Below are positions 53,420-64,000 of a stretch of 64,000 nucleotides of DNA, in pieces. Below the pieces are notes generated by a model. It searched no databases and was not told the DNA's origin. It saw only the letters and a list, made by a program, of their open reading frames with translations. Source of the stretch: Cordylochernes scorpioides (taxonomy: Eukaryota > Arthropoda > Arachnida > Pseudoscorpiones > Chernetidae); NCBI GenBank assembly GCA_030710605.1, contig CP092865.1, positions 141,760,682 through 141,824,681 on the forward strand, in the 5' to 3' direction. Numbering within the stretch: the stretch's first letter is position 1; the number at the start of each line of letters is the position of its first letter. Position numbers and translations under genes: made by a program.

Positions 53420-54570
53420 AAACACTATCTATAGTTTCTCCCCAACCCTAAACACAACAGTATTTGAATTATGATTGCTCATTATCCCCCATTTAAAACT
53501 GAGCTCTCCTACACTACAATTGCAGTTAATATTATTAGCAGAGAATTAAAGGACTTTGTATTCATCACACTGCCATCACCTCAGGCACTTGCTGCACTGA
53601 TGATCCAGCTGATAGAAGCTGTATTATTGTTCGATTGGTTAACATTTATAGCTTTCTTTCTACTGAGGTTTTGGTCTTCTACATAGTTTTGCTTCACCAT
53701 ATAGCTTGTATGAAGTCTGTAGCACACTCTTCTTCTCATTGCTTAGCAGTAAAGCTTCAGTAAAGTCTTTTGATGGCACCCACTATTGCTTGTCTGTCGG
53801 CAATGCAGTCTACCTTTGGGATGTTTTGTCTTCATGGAATCCATCAAGCTTGTACTTGATGTGTGTGACCAGGATGCTACCTTACACCTATCATAGTGGG
53901 AAAAAGTGTGGAAGAAAGCTGTAGGAACTCTAATAGAGGTTTTATTTACAAGCTGATAATGGGGGGGGGGGAGGACCAGATTAGGTTTATACAAAGACAA
54001 CTTCTTGAGGAAGAAGTAAGCTTGCTTGGCAGTAGGGTTGGTTTTCTTGAGGCAGGTGGGTAGGCCACAACCATCCATACAGAGATGACAGCATCCTGCT
54101 AAATTGAGCACACACTCGAGACTGATTATCTACTTCACATGTTATCAGCTTGTTTTTTATATCATGTGATCAGCTGCGCCCAAAAAATGTTTTTGCCCGC
54201 CCTGGGGCTAAAAAAATGATACATTGTAGATAATTACAATTAAGAGTTTCACATTAATACTCTAGATATGTTAAAACACAATAATACATGCAACAAGTAT
54301 TGCTGAAATCCAACACACAACTCTGCTGGAGATGACCTCAATTGAGATTGGGTAATTTCAGATAATAGTTTTTATTTGCAACACAAAGATTGTAGCTGAT
54401 CTGATGTGACATTTGAGCAAGATTTTATAGCCTTCATTTATGTAATTTATATACAACTTTGAGTAGGTGAACAAAAGCATCTCATTTTACAACTTCAGTG
54501 TGTTGTCATTGTGCCAACTAATGGAGAAAACAATCTAAAGTAAGAACAAATTGTGTCAACATGTCTTATT
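53420..54570. other. Unassigned sequence
   Basis: Frames on both strands near 53706-54111 are open but unlike anything I know. There is a G-run at 53959-53970. No gene called. Confidence 0.35.
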
Positions 54571-54573
54571 TTG

Positions 54574-55100
54574 AAAAAAAAAATAGTACAAAAGTGAAAT
54601 TGTACTGGGATCAGGTGGATAAATTGAGAAAAGGCTTCTCTTGATCATGCAACTAAAATTTGCTGATGCGTACGCCATCTGTCGTAATAAATATCAACTA
54701 TTCGTTGATTTTTAATTATTCCAGAATTGGCCAAATACTCATTCTTCATCAATCAAGAAAAGCTAACTAGTTCGCGTTTTGGGCTGTTGGCCCTCACCAT
54801 CAGCATGGTGCAAGCTGAACTTCAATGACAAAAAAAAAATTGATCATCCAGGTATCCTGAAAAATCATGAAACAGGTATTCAAGGCCAGAAGTGCATGAG
54901 ACTGCTAGAAATGTAAAAAAAAAAAATAGTACAAAAGTGAAATTATATTGAGATCAGGAGGATAAAAAAAAGAAAAAAGCATCTCCTGATTATTCGAAAT
55001 AATTAAAAATTCTGGAATAATTAAAAAATCAGAGATGGCGCAAGTCATCAGCAACTTTTATTTGTACAATCAGGAGATGCCTTTTTCTTAATTTGTCTCA
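54574..55100. repeat. Palindromic repeat complex with decayed hammerhead
   Basis: Two partly inverted copies of a repeat containing AGTACAAAAGTGAAATTGTA, ATCAGGAG and ATATCAACTA; 58495-58735 is another copy. At 54765-54810 on the - strand CTGATGGTGAGGGCCAACAG followed by CCCAAAACGCG resembles the hammerhead of family 2 (35896), with changes in both core boxes. Confidence 0.55.
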
Positions 55101-55214
55101 TGATAAGTCACAATTACCTATTCTTTACCTTGTATTGTTAATTCTATTTTTAATAATGGAATATATGGATATATAGGAATGTATTTGAAAATAGGCCAAT
55201 CCATAAATAAATCT

Positions 55215-55378
55215 TTAAATAAAAAAGAATATATTGGATCAAAATATCATTTATTTTACCAATATTTAATTTGGCTGAACGCCAACCTTTATCAAGGTAT
55301 TATAACATTTTAATGTATATCAACAACAAACTCAGTGCCACATAATGATATTTTGATTCAATATATGCCTTTTTATTT
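55215..55378. mobile_element. Palindrome-ended Penelope-like relic
   Basis: Ends GGATCAAAATATCAT and its inverted form ATGATATTTTGATTC face each other. On the - strand the middle reads TTGATAAAGGTTGGC, loop, GCCAAATTAAAT, a decayed hammerhead layout. Confidence 0.5.
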
Positions 55379-55441
55379 ATAGGAATGTATGTTATATTTT
55401 ATAAAAATATATTGAGTGATATTGAATTAACTTCATGCTAA

Positions 55442-55454
55442 TGTTTCTTTGCAG
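55442..55454 (+). promoter_or_regulatory. Predicted 3' splice site of zinc-finger gene 3
   Basis: TTTCTTTGCAG with AG at 55453-55454 and exon start TTAAATGAAA, matching the site at 24841. About 340 bp of leader precedes the ATG at 55796. The 65-codon frame at 55449-55646 lies in this leader and is likely chance. Confidence 0.55.
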
Positions 55455-55795
55455 TTAAATGAAAATTTCCCCACAAGAAGTTCAATCAATCAAAACAAAA
55501 TTTGCTCCAGCATCAAAACTTTGTATATAGGAAAACATTCAATTAATACTAACCCATTATTAAAAGCTTACTTCTTAACCAAAATTTATTATTCTTCCAA
55601 AGACATGAGGACATTTAAATATACAATTAAATTGTTGATACCTTAATAATTCTATCTGTTTATTACAATATCAACCAAATTTAAGTTTAATTCAGTATTT
55701 AATATTCTAATTATTTATTGAATTAAAAAATTGTTTTAAACACATCTGTTATTAAATCATTATCTAAAAAACTAAAGCCCAAAATACCTTCCAAA

Positions 55796-56740
55796 ATGAA
55801 TAAAGAAACTTCTAAAAGTCAATTTAGTGGCAATGAAACCAGTGTAAAACCAAGATATTCAAATTATTCGTCCCCATACTTTAGTACAAAGCCATTTCAA
55901 AATAGCCAAAGTGACTATAGAGCTATGGCATTACGTGAAATGGCCAAAAATTTGGCCAGTCAAACTAATGATCCTTTTAATTCTAGCCGCAATACCAAAC
56001 AAGCTTTAGCCTTACGTAAAATTGAACAAGAATTATCCATTCATGATAAAATAAACCCTTTTAAATGTGATCATTGTGAATATAGATCTGAAACAAAATC
56101 GGATATTGACACACATATATCCTACCACTATACCAAAAAACCGAATCATGATGATGATGGCAGTGCCCATAGAGCTGCAGCATTACGTGAATTTTACAAA
56201 AATTTACCCGCCCAGACTAATATAAAATCATTCAACTGTGACCTTTGTGACTATATAACTTCCACAAAATTTAATCTTGAAAAACACTTATCCCTCCACA
56301 CTGTTCAAAATTCTTTTAGACCTAACTGCAGTAACTATAAACCTGCAGCATTACATGAATTATATTATAATATATCTATTCACACAGATGAAAAGCCTTT
56401 CAAATGTGACCTTTGTGACTATAGCGCTGAATCAAATCAATTGCTTAATAAACATTTTTTAACACACAATAATAGGCATTTAAAATGTGATATTTGCAAC
56501 TATAGGGGATCCGATAGATATAATCTTGGCATGCATTTATTAACACACACTGATGGAAAGCCCTATAAATGTAAATATTTTGATGACAAAACTGCAGTGT
56601 TATTTTATATTCGCATATATTTATTGCTACGAAATAATGAGAAGCCTTTAAAATGTGATTATTGTGACTATAAACCTATTGATATACATTCTCTTTCCGC
56701 TCACATTAATATTCACACAAGTAAATGTGACCCTCGTTAA
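55796..56740 (+). CDS. C2H2 zinc-finger protein 3 with ligand-less finger repeats
   Basis: 314 codons from ATG (MNKETSKSQF). Intact C2H2 fingers lie near 91-111, 148-168, 204-224, 231-251 and 287-307. One at 258-278 is dead (CKYF, no His). Interleaved are four finger-derived units near 41-57, 67-83, 125-141 and 181-197 with the pattern R/K-A/P-x-A-L-R/H-E/K and a following N-L/I. In these the second Cys is Ser or Asn, the first His is Asn or Glu, and the second His is Gln or His. They keep finger length but cannot hold zinc the usual way. Paralogue of 25466-26497; the role is probably DNA binding, perhaps altered. After the stop the finger sequence continues as broken remnants. It may be a gene under decay or one with new spacing. 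Confidence 0.85.
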   Translation: MNKETSKSQFSGNETSVKPRYSNYSSPYFSTKPFQNSQSDYRAMALREMAKNLASQTNDPFNSSRNTKQALALRKIEQELSIHDKINPFKCDHCEYRSETKSDIDTHISYHYTKKPNHDDDGSAHRAAALREFYKNLPAQTNIKSFNCDLCDYITSTKFNLEKHLSLHTVQNSFRPNCSNYKPAALHELYYNISIHTDEKPFKCDLCDYSAESNQLLNKHFLTHNNRHLKCDICNYRGSDRYNLGMHLLTHTDGKPYKCKYFDDKTAVLFYIRIYLLLRNNEKPLKCDYCDYKPIDIHSLSAHINIHTSKCDPR

Positions 56741-56945
56741 TTTATGGCAGCAACTAAATGCTAACTTGAAAGACATGTATTTGTGCACAATGGTATTAAG
56801 CCTTTTATATGTGAATATTGTGACCACAGAAAAACTTCAAGATTATTTTAATAAACATTCTCTCACACTTAGACATGATGGTCTTTTAAATATTAGTGGG
56901 TCTATAAAGCAGCAATACATAAATTCCTATCAAGTATTTATTTAA
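56741..56945 (+). pseudogene. Fossil fingers downstream of gene 3
   Basis: Pieces such as KPFICEYCDH (near 56800-56830) continue past the stop in shifted frames. As with gene 1, the ancestral protein extended further. Confidence 0.6.
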
Positions 56946-56966
56946 AATATTGGTTATCACGTCTTA

Positions 56967-57050
56967 TTTTTTTTTTTTGCTTATCCCTAGTACACGTGGT
57001 ACAGGCCATGATAATCATGGTGTGTAGTTAGCGACTGCTTTTAGTGTAAG
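56967..57050 (-). repeat. Poly(A) repeat family, short copy
   Basis: T-run followed by GCTTATCCCTAGTACACGTG and CCATGATAATCATGGTG; the A-tail end of the 23128 and 47232 family, cut after about 80 bp. Confidence 0.7.
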
Positions 57051-58490
57051 AGATTTATTTAATTATATATATATTATTTAATTTATGAATTTTGTAATCA
57101 CATAACTTCTAACTAATATGATCATTTTGAAATATAAAACCCTCCTGAGATGTTTCTTGTATATTAAAATCTCTTATTATTGGATAGCTTTTTAATTTCC
57201 ATATGACCTGAGGGAATATAATTTTTGAATTCAAACGATTATATTGCTTATGATAGTAAGTATGGAATTTTAGGCTAAATCCTATTCTTTTGACACCTAT
57301 CAATTTTCGGCCTTTCTATTTTATATTTTTATTCATTTTCAATGTCTTCCACATATTTAACCCAATCTTTTTTATATTTTAGAAAATTATTTGAACCTTT
57401 CTCTTTTTCCTATTTTAAATTTGTATTTTATCATATATAATTTTCATATATTTTATCATATAATAATAATATACAGTATATATATCACATGTATCATTAA
57501 TATTTTAAGCATATGTATTCATTCACCCAATTTTTAGGGAGTGCTCAAATTTTTGAAAAAATATTTAAAGATGTGTTAAAATATAATATATATAAATGAT
57601 TTTTTTTTGTAAATAGAGGACAATTTTATATTGTCGCTTTTAGTATATTTTTCATAAACATTTTTTTTTATGATTGGTTCATTATAAAATAAAATTTAAA
57701 TAATGGTTTCTGAAGTATTTTTCTTCTAAATTTTTTCATATCTAAAAATAAACCCATCCACTGAGTCAAATCGTATTCATATTTATACTTTTATATATTT
57801 TCACAAACACACAAGAACTTCCTTTGAGAAAGAAAGCATTACCTTCTTGCTTCTAGAGTTGTATATTTTAAGAATCAGCATTGGGAACACAACTTCTTAA
57901 GTTATAGAGCTTATGGTCCTAACATTTTGAAAACCCAGAATATTTTTCAATAATTTCATATTTGATCCAAGTTTCTAACTATATATAAATGCCTTCATAT
58001 TGTCACAATGATTCACTTAAGTGTAGCAAACATTCACCTTTTGTTCCTGCTCTTTTATATTTATAAGGAATATTATTGTTCATTATTTACTAATAGTAAC
58101 TGTAACCCTGTGCATATATTGGTGTTATATTTCTGAAGTTTTTGTAAACTATCCACACATACATGATTGATATTTGTTCATTGTGGAATAAATGCATCAA
58201 TAAAGTTTCTCTGGCTATGTTGTCACTAATCTTTCAACATTAGTTAGCTTTTATTTTGGTCATTTATGACTTCCCCCCAACAGTGGTATGGCTGACAGAT
58301 ATTCCCAAAGGAAATCCATTTCGATTGATTGTTAATTTGCAATTAAAGCATTGGACAACCATGCAATTGTAAGTATGTAACTTTTGCCTTAATGATACAA
58401 AAAGAGATAGTGTTTAAAAGTCCCCCACAAATATTTAAATTCTACTACTAAGGTTCAAATTTTAAAAGTAGTGTAACATTATTACTTTGT
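57051..58490. other. 3' flank of zinc-finger gene 3
   Basis: AT-rich. 57440-57870 is homologous to 27440-27850. AATAAA signals at about 58187 and 58200 (GGAATAAATGCATCAATAAA) could end the gene 3 transcript, but no clear evidence ties them to it. Confidence 0.4.
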
Positions 58491-58494
58491 AAAA

Positions 58495-58735
58495 AAAGTA
58501 GTACAAAAGTGAAATTGTACTGGAATCAGGTAGATAAATTGAGAAAAATAAATCTAATTGTGCAAATAAAAGTTTCTGATGGCTTGCCCCATCTGTCAGA
58601 ATGAATATCAACTAATCAATTTTTGATTATATAGCCAAGTCTGGAATAATTAAAAATTAATGATTAGTTGATATTTATTTCAACAGATGGTGCAAGCCAT
58701 CGGCAACTTTTAGTTGCACAATCAGATGCCTTTTT
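58495..58735. repeat. Palindromic repeat, copy of 54574-55100 family
   Basis: Opens AGTACAAAAGTGAAATTGTA. Halves around 58640 are inverted copies (ATCAACTAATCAATTTTTGAT and ATTAGTTGATATTTATTTCA with CAGATGG), ending TTTTAGTTGCACAATCAG. Confidence 0.6.
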
Positions 58736-58911
58736 AAAATTATTACTTAGGTTTGATATTCATTGATATGTAACAAAACATTTAGGGTTGAAATATTATT
58801 GTGTGGCTTTTTAGTGAAGCACATCAAACATTTTCTTGTATATCTGTGTATTTATATGTGCTAAAACTGAGCTGAAAATATAACATTGTTTAAATAGCTA
58901 TTTGTTCAATC

Positions 58912-59033
58912 TTTGCTTTTTTTCACATATCTTTTTCGGTTTAATAATGCAAACTAGCTTTGCATATATATATATATATATGCAAAGCTAGTTTGCATTA
59001 TTAAACCGAAAAAGATATGTGAAAAAAAGCAAA
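58912..59033. repeat. Perfect 122-bp palindrome
   Basis: TTTGC, a 7-T run, CACATATC ... TTTGCATATA, then the exact inverted copy ending GCAAA. Centre at 58972/58973 in a TA run. No mismatch was seen over 61 bp per arm. No similar sequence was found elsewhere in the window. Confidence 0.9.
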
Positions 59034-59585
59034 TAAAATAACAAAAATTAAGATGTTAATGACAAAATAGAATCAGAGATTTGATTAGTTTTTTTTTTGT
59101 TGCTCAAGGCAATCATCTAACTAATCACCTAACAAAAGAGGCTGATAAGTTAATTAAAGTGAGGTGATAGTAGAAAACAAATCAGGGTGAATAAACAAAC
59201 CTCATATAATGTGTATATTTTATAATATAATCTATAATTTTATAATTTTCTGTTTCATGCTTTTTTTATAGCAAATTTACTAGGAGGGGTACCCTTGATA
59301 TAATGTGTGAAAGAAATTGCAACAATTTTGGTTAAAACTTATTGTATGGTGTGTGTGTGTGTGTAGTCAAAAGAGGTTGAAGTCAATCACTGAATAAATT
59401 GTCTTAGAACATAGGGCATTGAATGGTTTTTATATAATCCAAAATCTAACAGGATTGGTCAATGACTGTCTTTGGAACTGGTTGAGTTTATGACCTGCTG
59501 ATAGAGGGTTAGAGAATTACATTATCCAGCATAGAATGGTAAGGCCTATCAGGATTAGTTATAAACTTTTAAGTGATACAAAACA
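59034..59585. other. Spacer with (GT)n
   Basis: Noncoding. A GT microsatellite lies at 59349-59365. Confidence 0.5.
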
Positions 59586-59589
59586 AGCA

Positions 59590-59850
59590 CTGGTTCTTTT
59601 CTCCCAAGAGAACAACAGTCTTTGATTTCCAGACTTAAGTCTGGTCATCTACGGACAATTACTTTCCAGAATGATTGCAGGGTTTTCCCACTATGTACTA
59701 AGTGCAATTCTCAACCTGCAACCCCAAAACACATTATTGACTGTATTTAATCATCCATTGATGAGCTCGACTCTTCCCAGGCAGACACCATCAAAAGTCT
59801 CAAGCTTTACAAGCTTAACACCTAAATATGATTGAGTGGAGATAAGAAAG
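59590..59850 (+). pseudogene. 3' end of LINE with zinc knuckle (second copy)
   Basis: A broken frame reads FQNDC-VFPLCTKCNSQPATPK and on to HIIDC. The knuckle codons are C 59694, C 59703, H 59730 and C 59752. It ends DTIKSLKLYKL and continues into AGTGGAGATAAGAAAG. It matches 49955-50110 on the other strand. Only the last ~260 bp of the LINE are present, a typical 5' truncation. Confidence 0.65.
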
Positions 59851-62810
59851 AAGAAGTGATACAAAAATGCAACCACATATTAAAACAATATTTTGGTATC
59901 CCTGTCTGATATAAATGAGCATATTTTAGACCTTGAGAAACTTATTAATACATTTTCTTTTATAATTTAAAAAAATATTTGTTGAGAAAATGAAATATAT
60001 TGTTTGTAGAATAAGTAGGAATGGTATCTGTTCACTTGCAGATGAATTGGCCAAATAAAAATTTTATAGGCGAAGAAATCCCTTAAAATTCTTTTCTAGG
60101 TATGTTTTCTTTTTATGGCAACTTTGTTAATAAATGGCTGATAAACAGAAGTAAAATGCAACTCCATTTTTGATGATCCAAGAATAATCAGAGTGGGTGG
60201 TAGCCTCAAGTTCCCCCACTCTATCTTATGTTAAAAAAAAAAAAAGTCTATAGCCAGCTACAGGCAGACATACCCAATTGATTATTCAAGATGCATATAA
60301 AAGAAAATAAGACCTAATCCAAATAATTTATTTCTACCATTGTTGCCGAAACGTCACACATGTAAAAATTATTATAGAAGCCTCAATCTGATGCATTCAG
60401 TATTGGTAAGAAAATTTTGGATATTGAATGCTTAAAAAATGAATACAAAGGAAATGGTACAACTTGCTGTTGCTGCAATTATACTCCTCAAAACCAATTA
60501 ATGAATGACTTGCCGAAGAGTGAATAACACCCAGGAAGCCTTTCACAGTGAGAGGAGTGGACTATGCCAGACCAACTATGTTCCTGTTATTTTGTAGTTT
60601 ATTTAACACATAAATATACTACAAATTAAGATAATATCTTATTTTATTATCTTTAAAATGAAAACAAACATATTATAATTAGAGAATTATTTACAACACA
60701 CAAAAGGTAAACATTAGGGCTAATACTCTTTCCTTTGTTCTGTACTGCCAGGGTTGCTGAAACACATTTATTTTAACAGTTCCTCTCCAAGGGTCAGGGA
60801 TATGAATTGGATAAAGGATACATCTGTCTGTGTGCTTCATAACCAAAGCAATACATATGGAGCTGGTCACATGCTTCAACTTTATAGCAGCTTTCAAACT
60901 GTTTGTGGCATGCCGAGGACCTGTTAGAATCTATATAGTTATAACTGAACTAATTTTTCAGAACCTCAAGACAATTAAGATCAAGTTTTTACCATACTCA
61001 AGATCAACTGGGTGTACACCCCCCCCCCCCCCCGCCAAGAGAATTAGCATGAGCTCATTATTGGTTGAGCATCTGGCAGGTGATCCAGAGACTGCATTTT
61101 CAGTTGGAAATTCTGAACATTTAGCCTAGTATAATTTGCAACTCTTGTAGAATGCAAATTATTTTTACTTTACAGTGCTGTTAGAAAAAGGCCACCAAGA
61201 TACTTGAGACAAACTCTCGATACTCGGAGGACAATCCTTGAGAGTAACACATGAAATCCATTTTCATTTGGTTTATTTTTATTTATTTCAATCAAATTTC
61301 CACAGTGTCTAAAAATGAGCGCCAGTGATCGCAAAAGCGCGTAACACAAATTTATTCCTCTACAAGCACATATCTGCAATCTGCAATAAAATGTAAAGGG
61401 GATTTTTCACTCCTTTCCAGTTTAATCATATTTAGCGACAAATTGAAAAGTCTGGTACATAACTAAAAAGCAATGATAAAAACATGCCTAAAGACAAAAA
61501 AGGAGTTGATATATGAAATATATTTTATGGAATATAAAGACGGCTGGGGAGGAATTGCAAATAAGAAAACCAACTTGTTGCCAGCAAACCACATTATCGC
61601 CAATCTACTTTAATATTTGCCACTGCAGCATGACAAGGACTAGGATTGAAAAAGGCGTCCAGCGTGGCCCTGGCCGCGGTCAGCTGTTGGAAAAACCCGC
61701 AATTTTCCTTTTTCTCTCTTTCTTCATTGTTTTTAAAAATTCCGCTACCAGGTCTCCAGTGTTAAGGTGCTCATCCTAAAGCTATCACTACCCCTTCAAT
61801 TGTAAGGCGATAATTTTTTTCTTTGTTCTTCTTTTATTTAAAAATGTTCTCGGCTTCTCTTGATTTTTATCCATTTTAATTGGTGCTTGCCTTAAATAAA
61901 TTTCGTGTCATCCTGAAGTTTGTCTTTCGTAATTTTCTACCTTACAATATCATTAAATAGCATTTGTTGAAAACAAATCAATATTGTTTGGCTAAAATTA
62001 ACTAGTTGAGAACACAGGAACGCTGGTTATTGGCTAATTATTTGAATTATCCGAAGTCTTCATATTTTGAAAACTATTCATTTCTAAAAGTATATTTTTA
62101 TTTCAAATTTAATATTTCTGTACGTTTAATTTTTTTAATATTATCACTCAATTGTTATTATGCTCTTATTCTAATCTAATTTTATGCCTCTAGGAACGTG
62201 AATAATAAATTTGTAATAATGTGAGAATAAATAAGTTAAAATGTATGAAATGTGGATTTCACGATAATAGGCGCACTTTAAATTCTGTGAAAAAAGGTTA
62301 AAATATTTCAATATTGATGTAAACGATTTAAAAAAAACACACACACATTTATAGTTTGTGTATATAAATTAAAATTCCTAAAATAAAATATTATAATTAG
62401 AAATGTATTTTTCTTCAAGCTATGATAAAATTTGTGAAAACCTGGTATTCTAAAAACCAAACAACAACAACAAAAAGAGTTAAATCGTTGTTTTTCTATA
62501 CTAAACAAGATTTGTCTTTACCACCTTTTATTCAAAATATCTATACCTTTTAGATCAATATAAAATATGAACTACTCATTTTTGTTTTAAAATATAATGA
62601 TAATAATCAAAAATAATAATCGTAAAAAAGGAAAAGAGGCGGATTATACCAATTTTCAAAGTAAGCCCTTTTTAAAAAAAAAAAGCTTTTTAAAAATATC
62701 CGTGTAAAGGCGGAGACTAACCCCTTTTTTTTATCGCAGTAGTCAGAATATAGAACAAGTTAGTTGATTAGAACTATAAATATATAGTAGTGTAATTTCT
62801 GTATCTTCAA
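59851..62810. other. Long unassigned region
   Basis: No credible gene in about 3 kb. 60300-60360 is a short fragment of Penelope-like family 1 (AATCCAAATAATTTATTTCT, GCCGAAACGTCACACATG) without its tail. There is a C-run at 61018-61034. Short frames at 60830-61129 and 61513-61779 are not recognised. Confidence 0.45.
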
Positions 62811-62814
62811 GGCC

Positions 62815-62945
62815 ATCATGAAATGCCTCTGAGCAATTCCCTTCACTTCTTTATACTTCTAATTGCAGACCTTTCTATTAACTTATCAAAACCCTTCTTC
62901 TATTCCTTTTAATAATTGCAATGTCATCAGCATAAAACAGTAGAA
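62815..62945 (-). pseudogene. LINE reverse transcriptase fragment (YADD)
   Basis: The - strand reads LFYADDIAIIKRNRRRVLIS, then stops. FYADDIAII is RT motif C of a LINE. Nothing else of the element is clear. Confidence 0.5.
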
Positions 62946-63060
62946 CCTCAATGAGCAGACACCTTCACTAGAGAGAACCTCTTTACATAAGACAGTTTTC
63001 ATCACCAAAATTACCATTTTACCAATAATAATACTCTCACTCTGCAACTAGATGTCCTTT
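62938..63060 (+). repeat. pogo/Tigger-like left end
   Basis: CAGTAGAACCTCAATGAGCA after an A, close to the ends of 47732-48730. The right end is not seen, possibly lost in the gap at 63209. Confidence 0.5.
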
Positions 63061-63208
63061 AGATAGAGTTTTTTTACTATCATATTAACTCTTTGGTTGC
63101 AAATAGTAAATATATAATTGGCCATTGAAGAAGACCAGGGGTAGCAAATATTTCCCTTAGTCAGGATCTGACAGGACCTTCTCACTCTTGGTCAGCTATT
63201 ATGAGATC

Positions 63209-63308
63209 NNNNNNNNNNNNNNNNNNNNNNNNNNNNNNNNNNNNNNNNNNNNNNNNNNNNNNNNNNNNNNNNNNNNNNNNNNNNNNNNNNNNNNNNNNNN
63301 NNNNNNNN
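63209..63308. other. Assembly gap (100 N)
   Basis: 100 N of unknown true length. Confidence 0.99.
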
Positions 63309-63635
63309 AGCTAGAATGGGTTCTAAGCCTAAAAGAAAACAGCCATAAAGGATTAATTTGAAAAGATCTGAATTTTATAAATAAAAGCTTCAACTTTCTT
63401 TATTTTCAAATTTGTTTACTTTATTTCCACTGCATTTATTCACATATATAGTATTGTAATTTTTCATGTTTAAAAATGTGTATTAAAGCAATTTTTCCTT
63501 CTCTAAAAGTTAATCATCAAACATTCAAAACAAATAAAATAAGACCCAATGCATGTAATATTAATTATATCACAGGAGTATTTTACCAAAATAATATTTT
63601 AATGATTTTTAAAATTTTTATTATTATTTTTTTAA

Positions 63636-63995
63636 ATTATCCCTAGTACACGTGGTACAGGCCATGATAATCATGGTGGATAGTTTTTTTTTTTATTATT
63701 ATCACTAGTGTACACGTGGTACAGGCCATGGTAACCATGGTGGGTAGAAGCTGACGATTGTTTTTATTGTAAGTGCACTACAGGTCTACACATATGAAAA
63801 GCAGTATGACTTTTGCACTTACAAATGTTGCAGAGCCCCGTTTGGTTATTTGCACTCACTGGTTGGGCTCAGCTGGCCCGGCTGATAGTACCCTGTAAGG
63901 GCTCCTAATCCAGGAATACAGGATGAGCAGTGTTTGTACTCCATGTTAGAAGCGGCTGCACATGGCGTCTGTTCCTCATGTCAGAGGCGGCCATT
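63636..63995 (-). repeat. Poly(A) repeat family, two adjoining copies
   Basis: Two tail ends of the 23128/47232 family lie head to tail: a short one at 63640-63688 and, after a T-run, a longer one from about 63698. The longer copy extends past the part seen elsewhere (GGGCTCAGCTGGCCCGGCTG and beyond) to the window edge, so the full element is larger and may be a LINE 3' end. Confidence 0.65.
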
Positions 63996-64000
63996 TCTTT

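Noticed and set aside
53743..54111. 122-codon frame on the - strand with several Cys
   Set aside because: Cys spacing fits no zinc motif I know, and the other strand is also open.

Overview
This is eukaryotic nuclear DNA, AT-rich and crowded with transposable elements, most likely from an arthropod and probably an insect. The support is the mix of elements (a serine-tRNA-primed Ty3/gypsy element, a copia element with a half-tRNA-iMet primer site, R1-like and other non-LTR elements, Penelope-like retroelement relics, pogo-like and Helitron-like ends) and a short stretch of CCTAA units. I cannot name the species. No operon, CRISPR array or prokaryotic gene is present. Three 100-base N blocks are assembly gaps.

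The only candidate host genes are three C2H2 zinc-finger paralogues on the + strand at about 25.5, 41.7 and 55.8 kb. The first (25466-26497) has 11 intact fingers. The second (41658-42362) is cut by a retroelement insertion that creates its stop codon. The third (55796-56740) has five intact fingers alternating with a finger-like repeat that has lost its metal ligands. The first and third also share a 3' splice site and leader about 340-620 bp upstream, and diverged downstream flanks, so the duplicated unit is larger than the coding exon.

Layout: 1-2260 decayed non-LTR element; 2933-7500 nearly intact Ty3/gypsy element on the - strand with identical LTRs; 7719-7896 tRNA-like SINE; 8102-18899 a 10.8-kb LARD-like element with 1.58-kb LTRs, a perfect 18-nt tRNA-Lys primer site and no coding interior; 18900-25400 repeats and gaps; 25.5-27.2 kb zinc-finger gene 1 and its fossil fingers; 28.6-31.1 kb R1-like LINE with a tandem-repeat 3' end; 35.6-36.1 kb tandem Penelope-like units with a hammerhead ribozyme motif; 36114-40036 copia element lacking RNase H; 41.6-42.9 kb zinc-finger gene 2; 45.6-46.75 kb tRNA-Gly-like array split by a solo LTR, followed by a Helitron-type 3' end; 47.2-53.2 kb SINE, pogo-like elements and LINE relics; 55.4-56.9 kb zinc-finger gene 3; 57-64 kb mostly noncoding, with a 122-bp perfect palindrome, LINE relics and nested poly(A) repeats.

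The most notable system is a short nonautonomous Penelope-like family. At least five copies, 106-328 bp long, have inverted ends, hammerhead-like cores, a one-sided tail of about 30 nt and 13-14 bp target-site duplications. A sixth insertion consists of 22 nt of the tail alone between 13-bp duplications.
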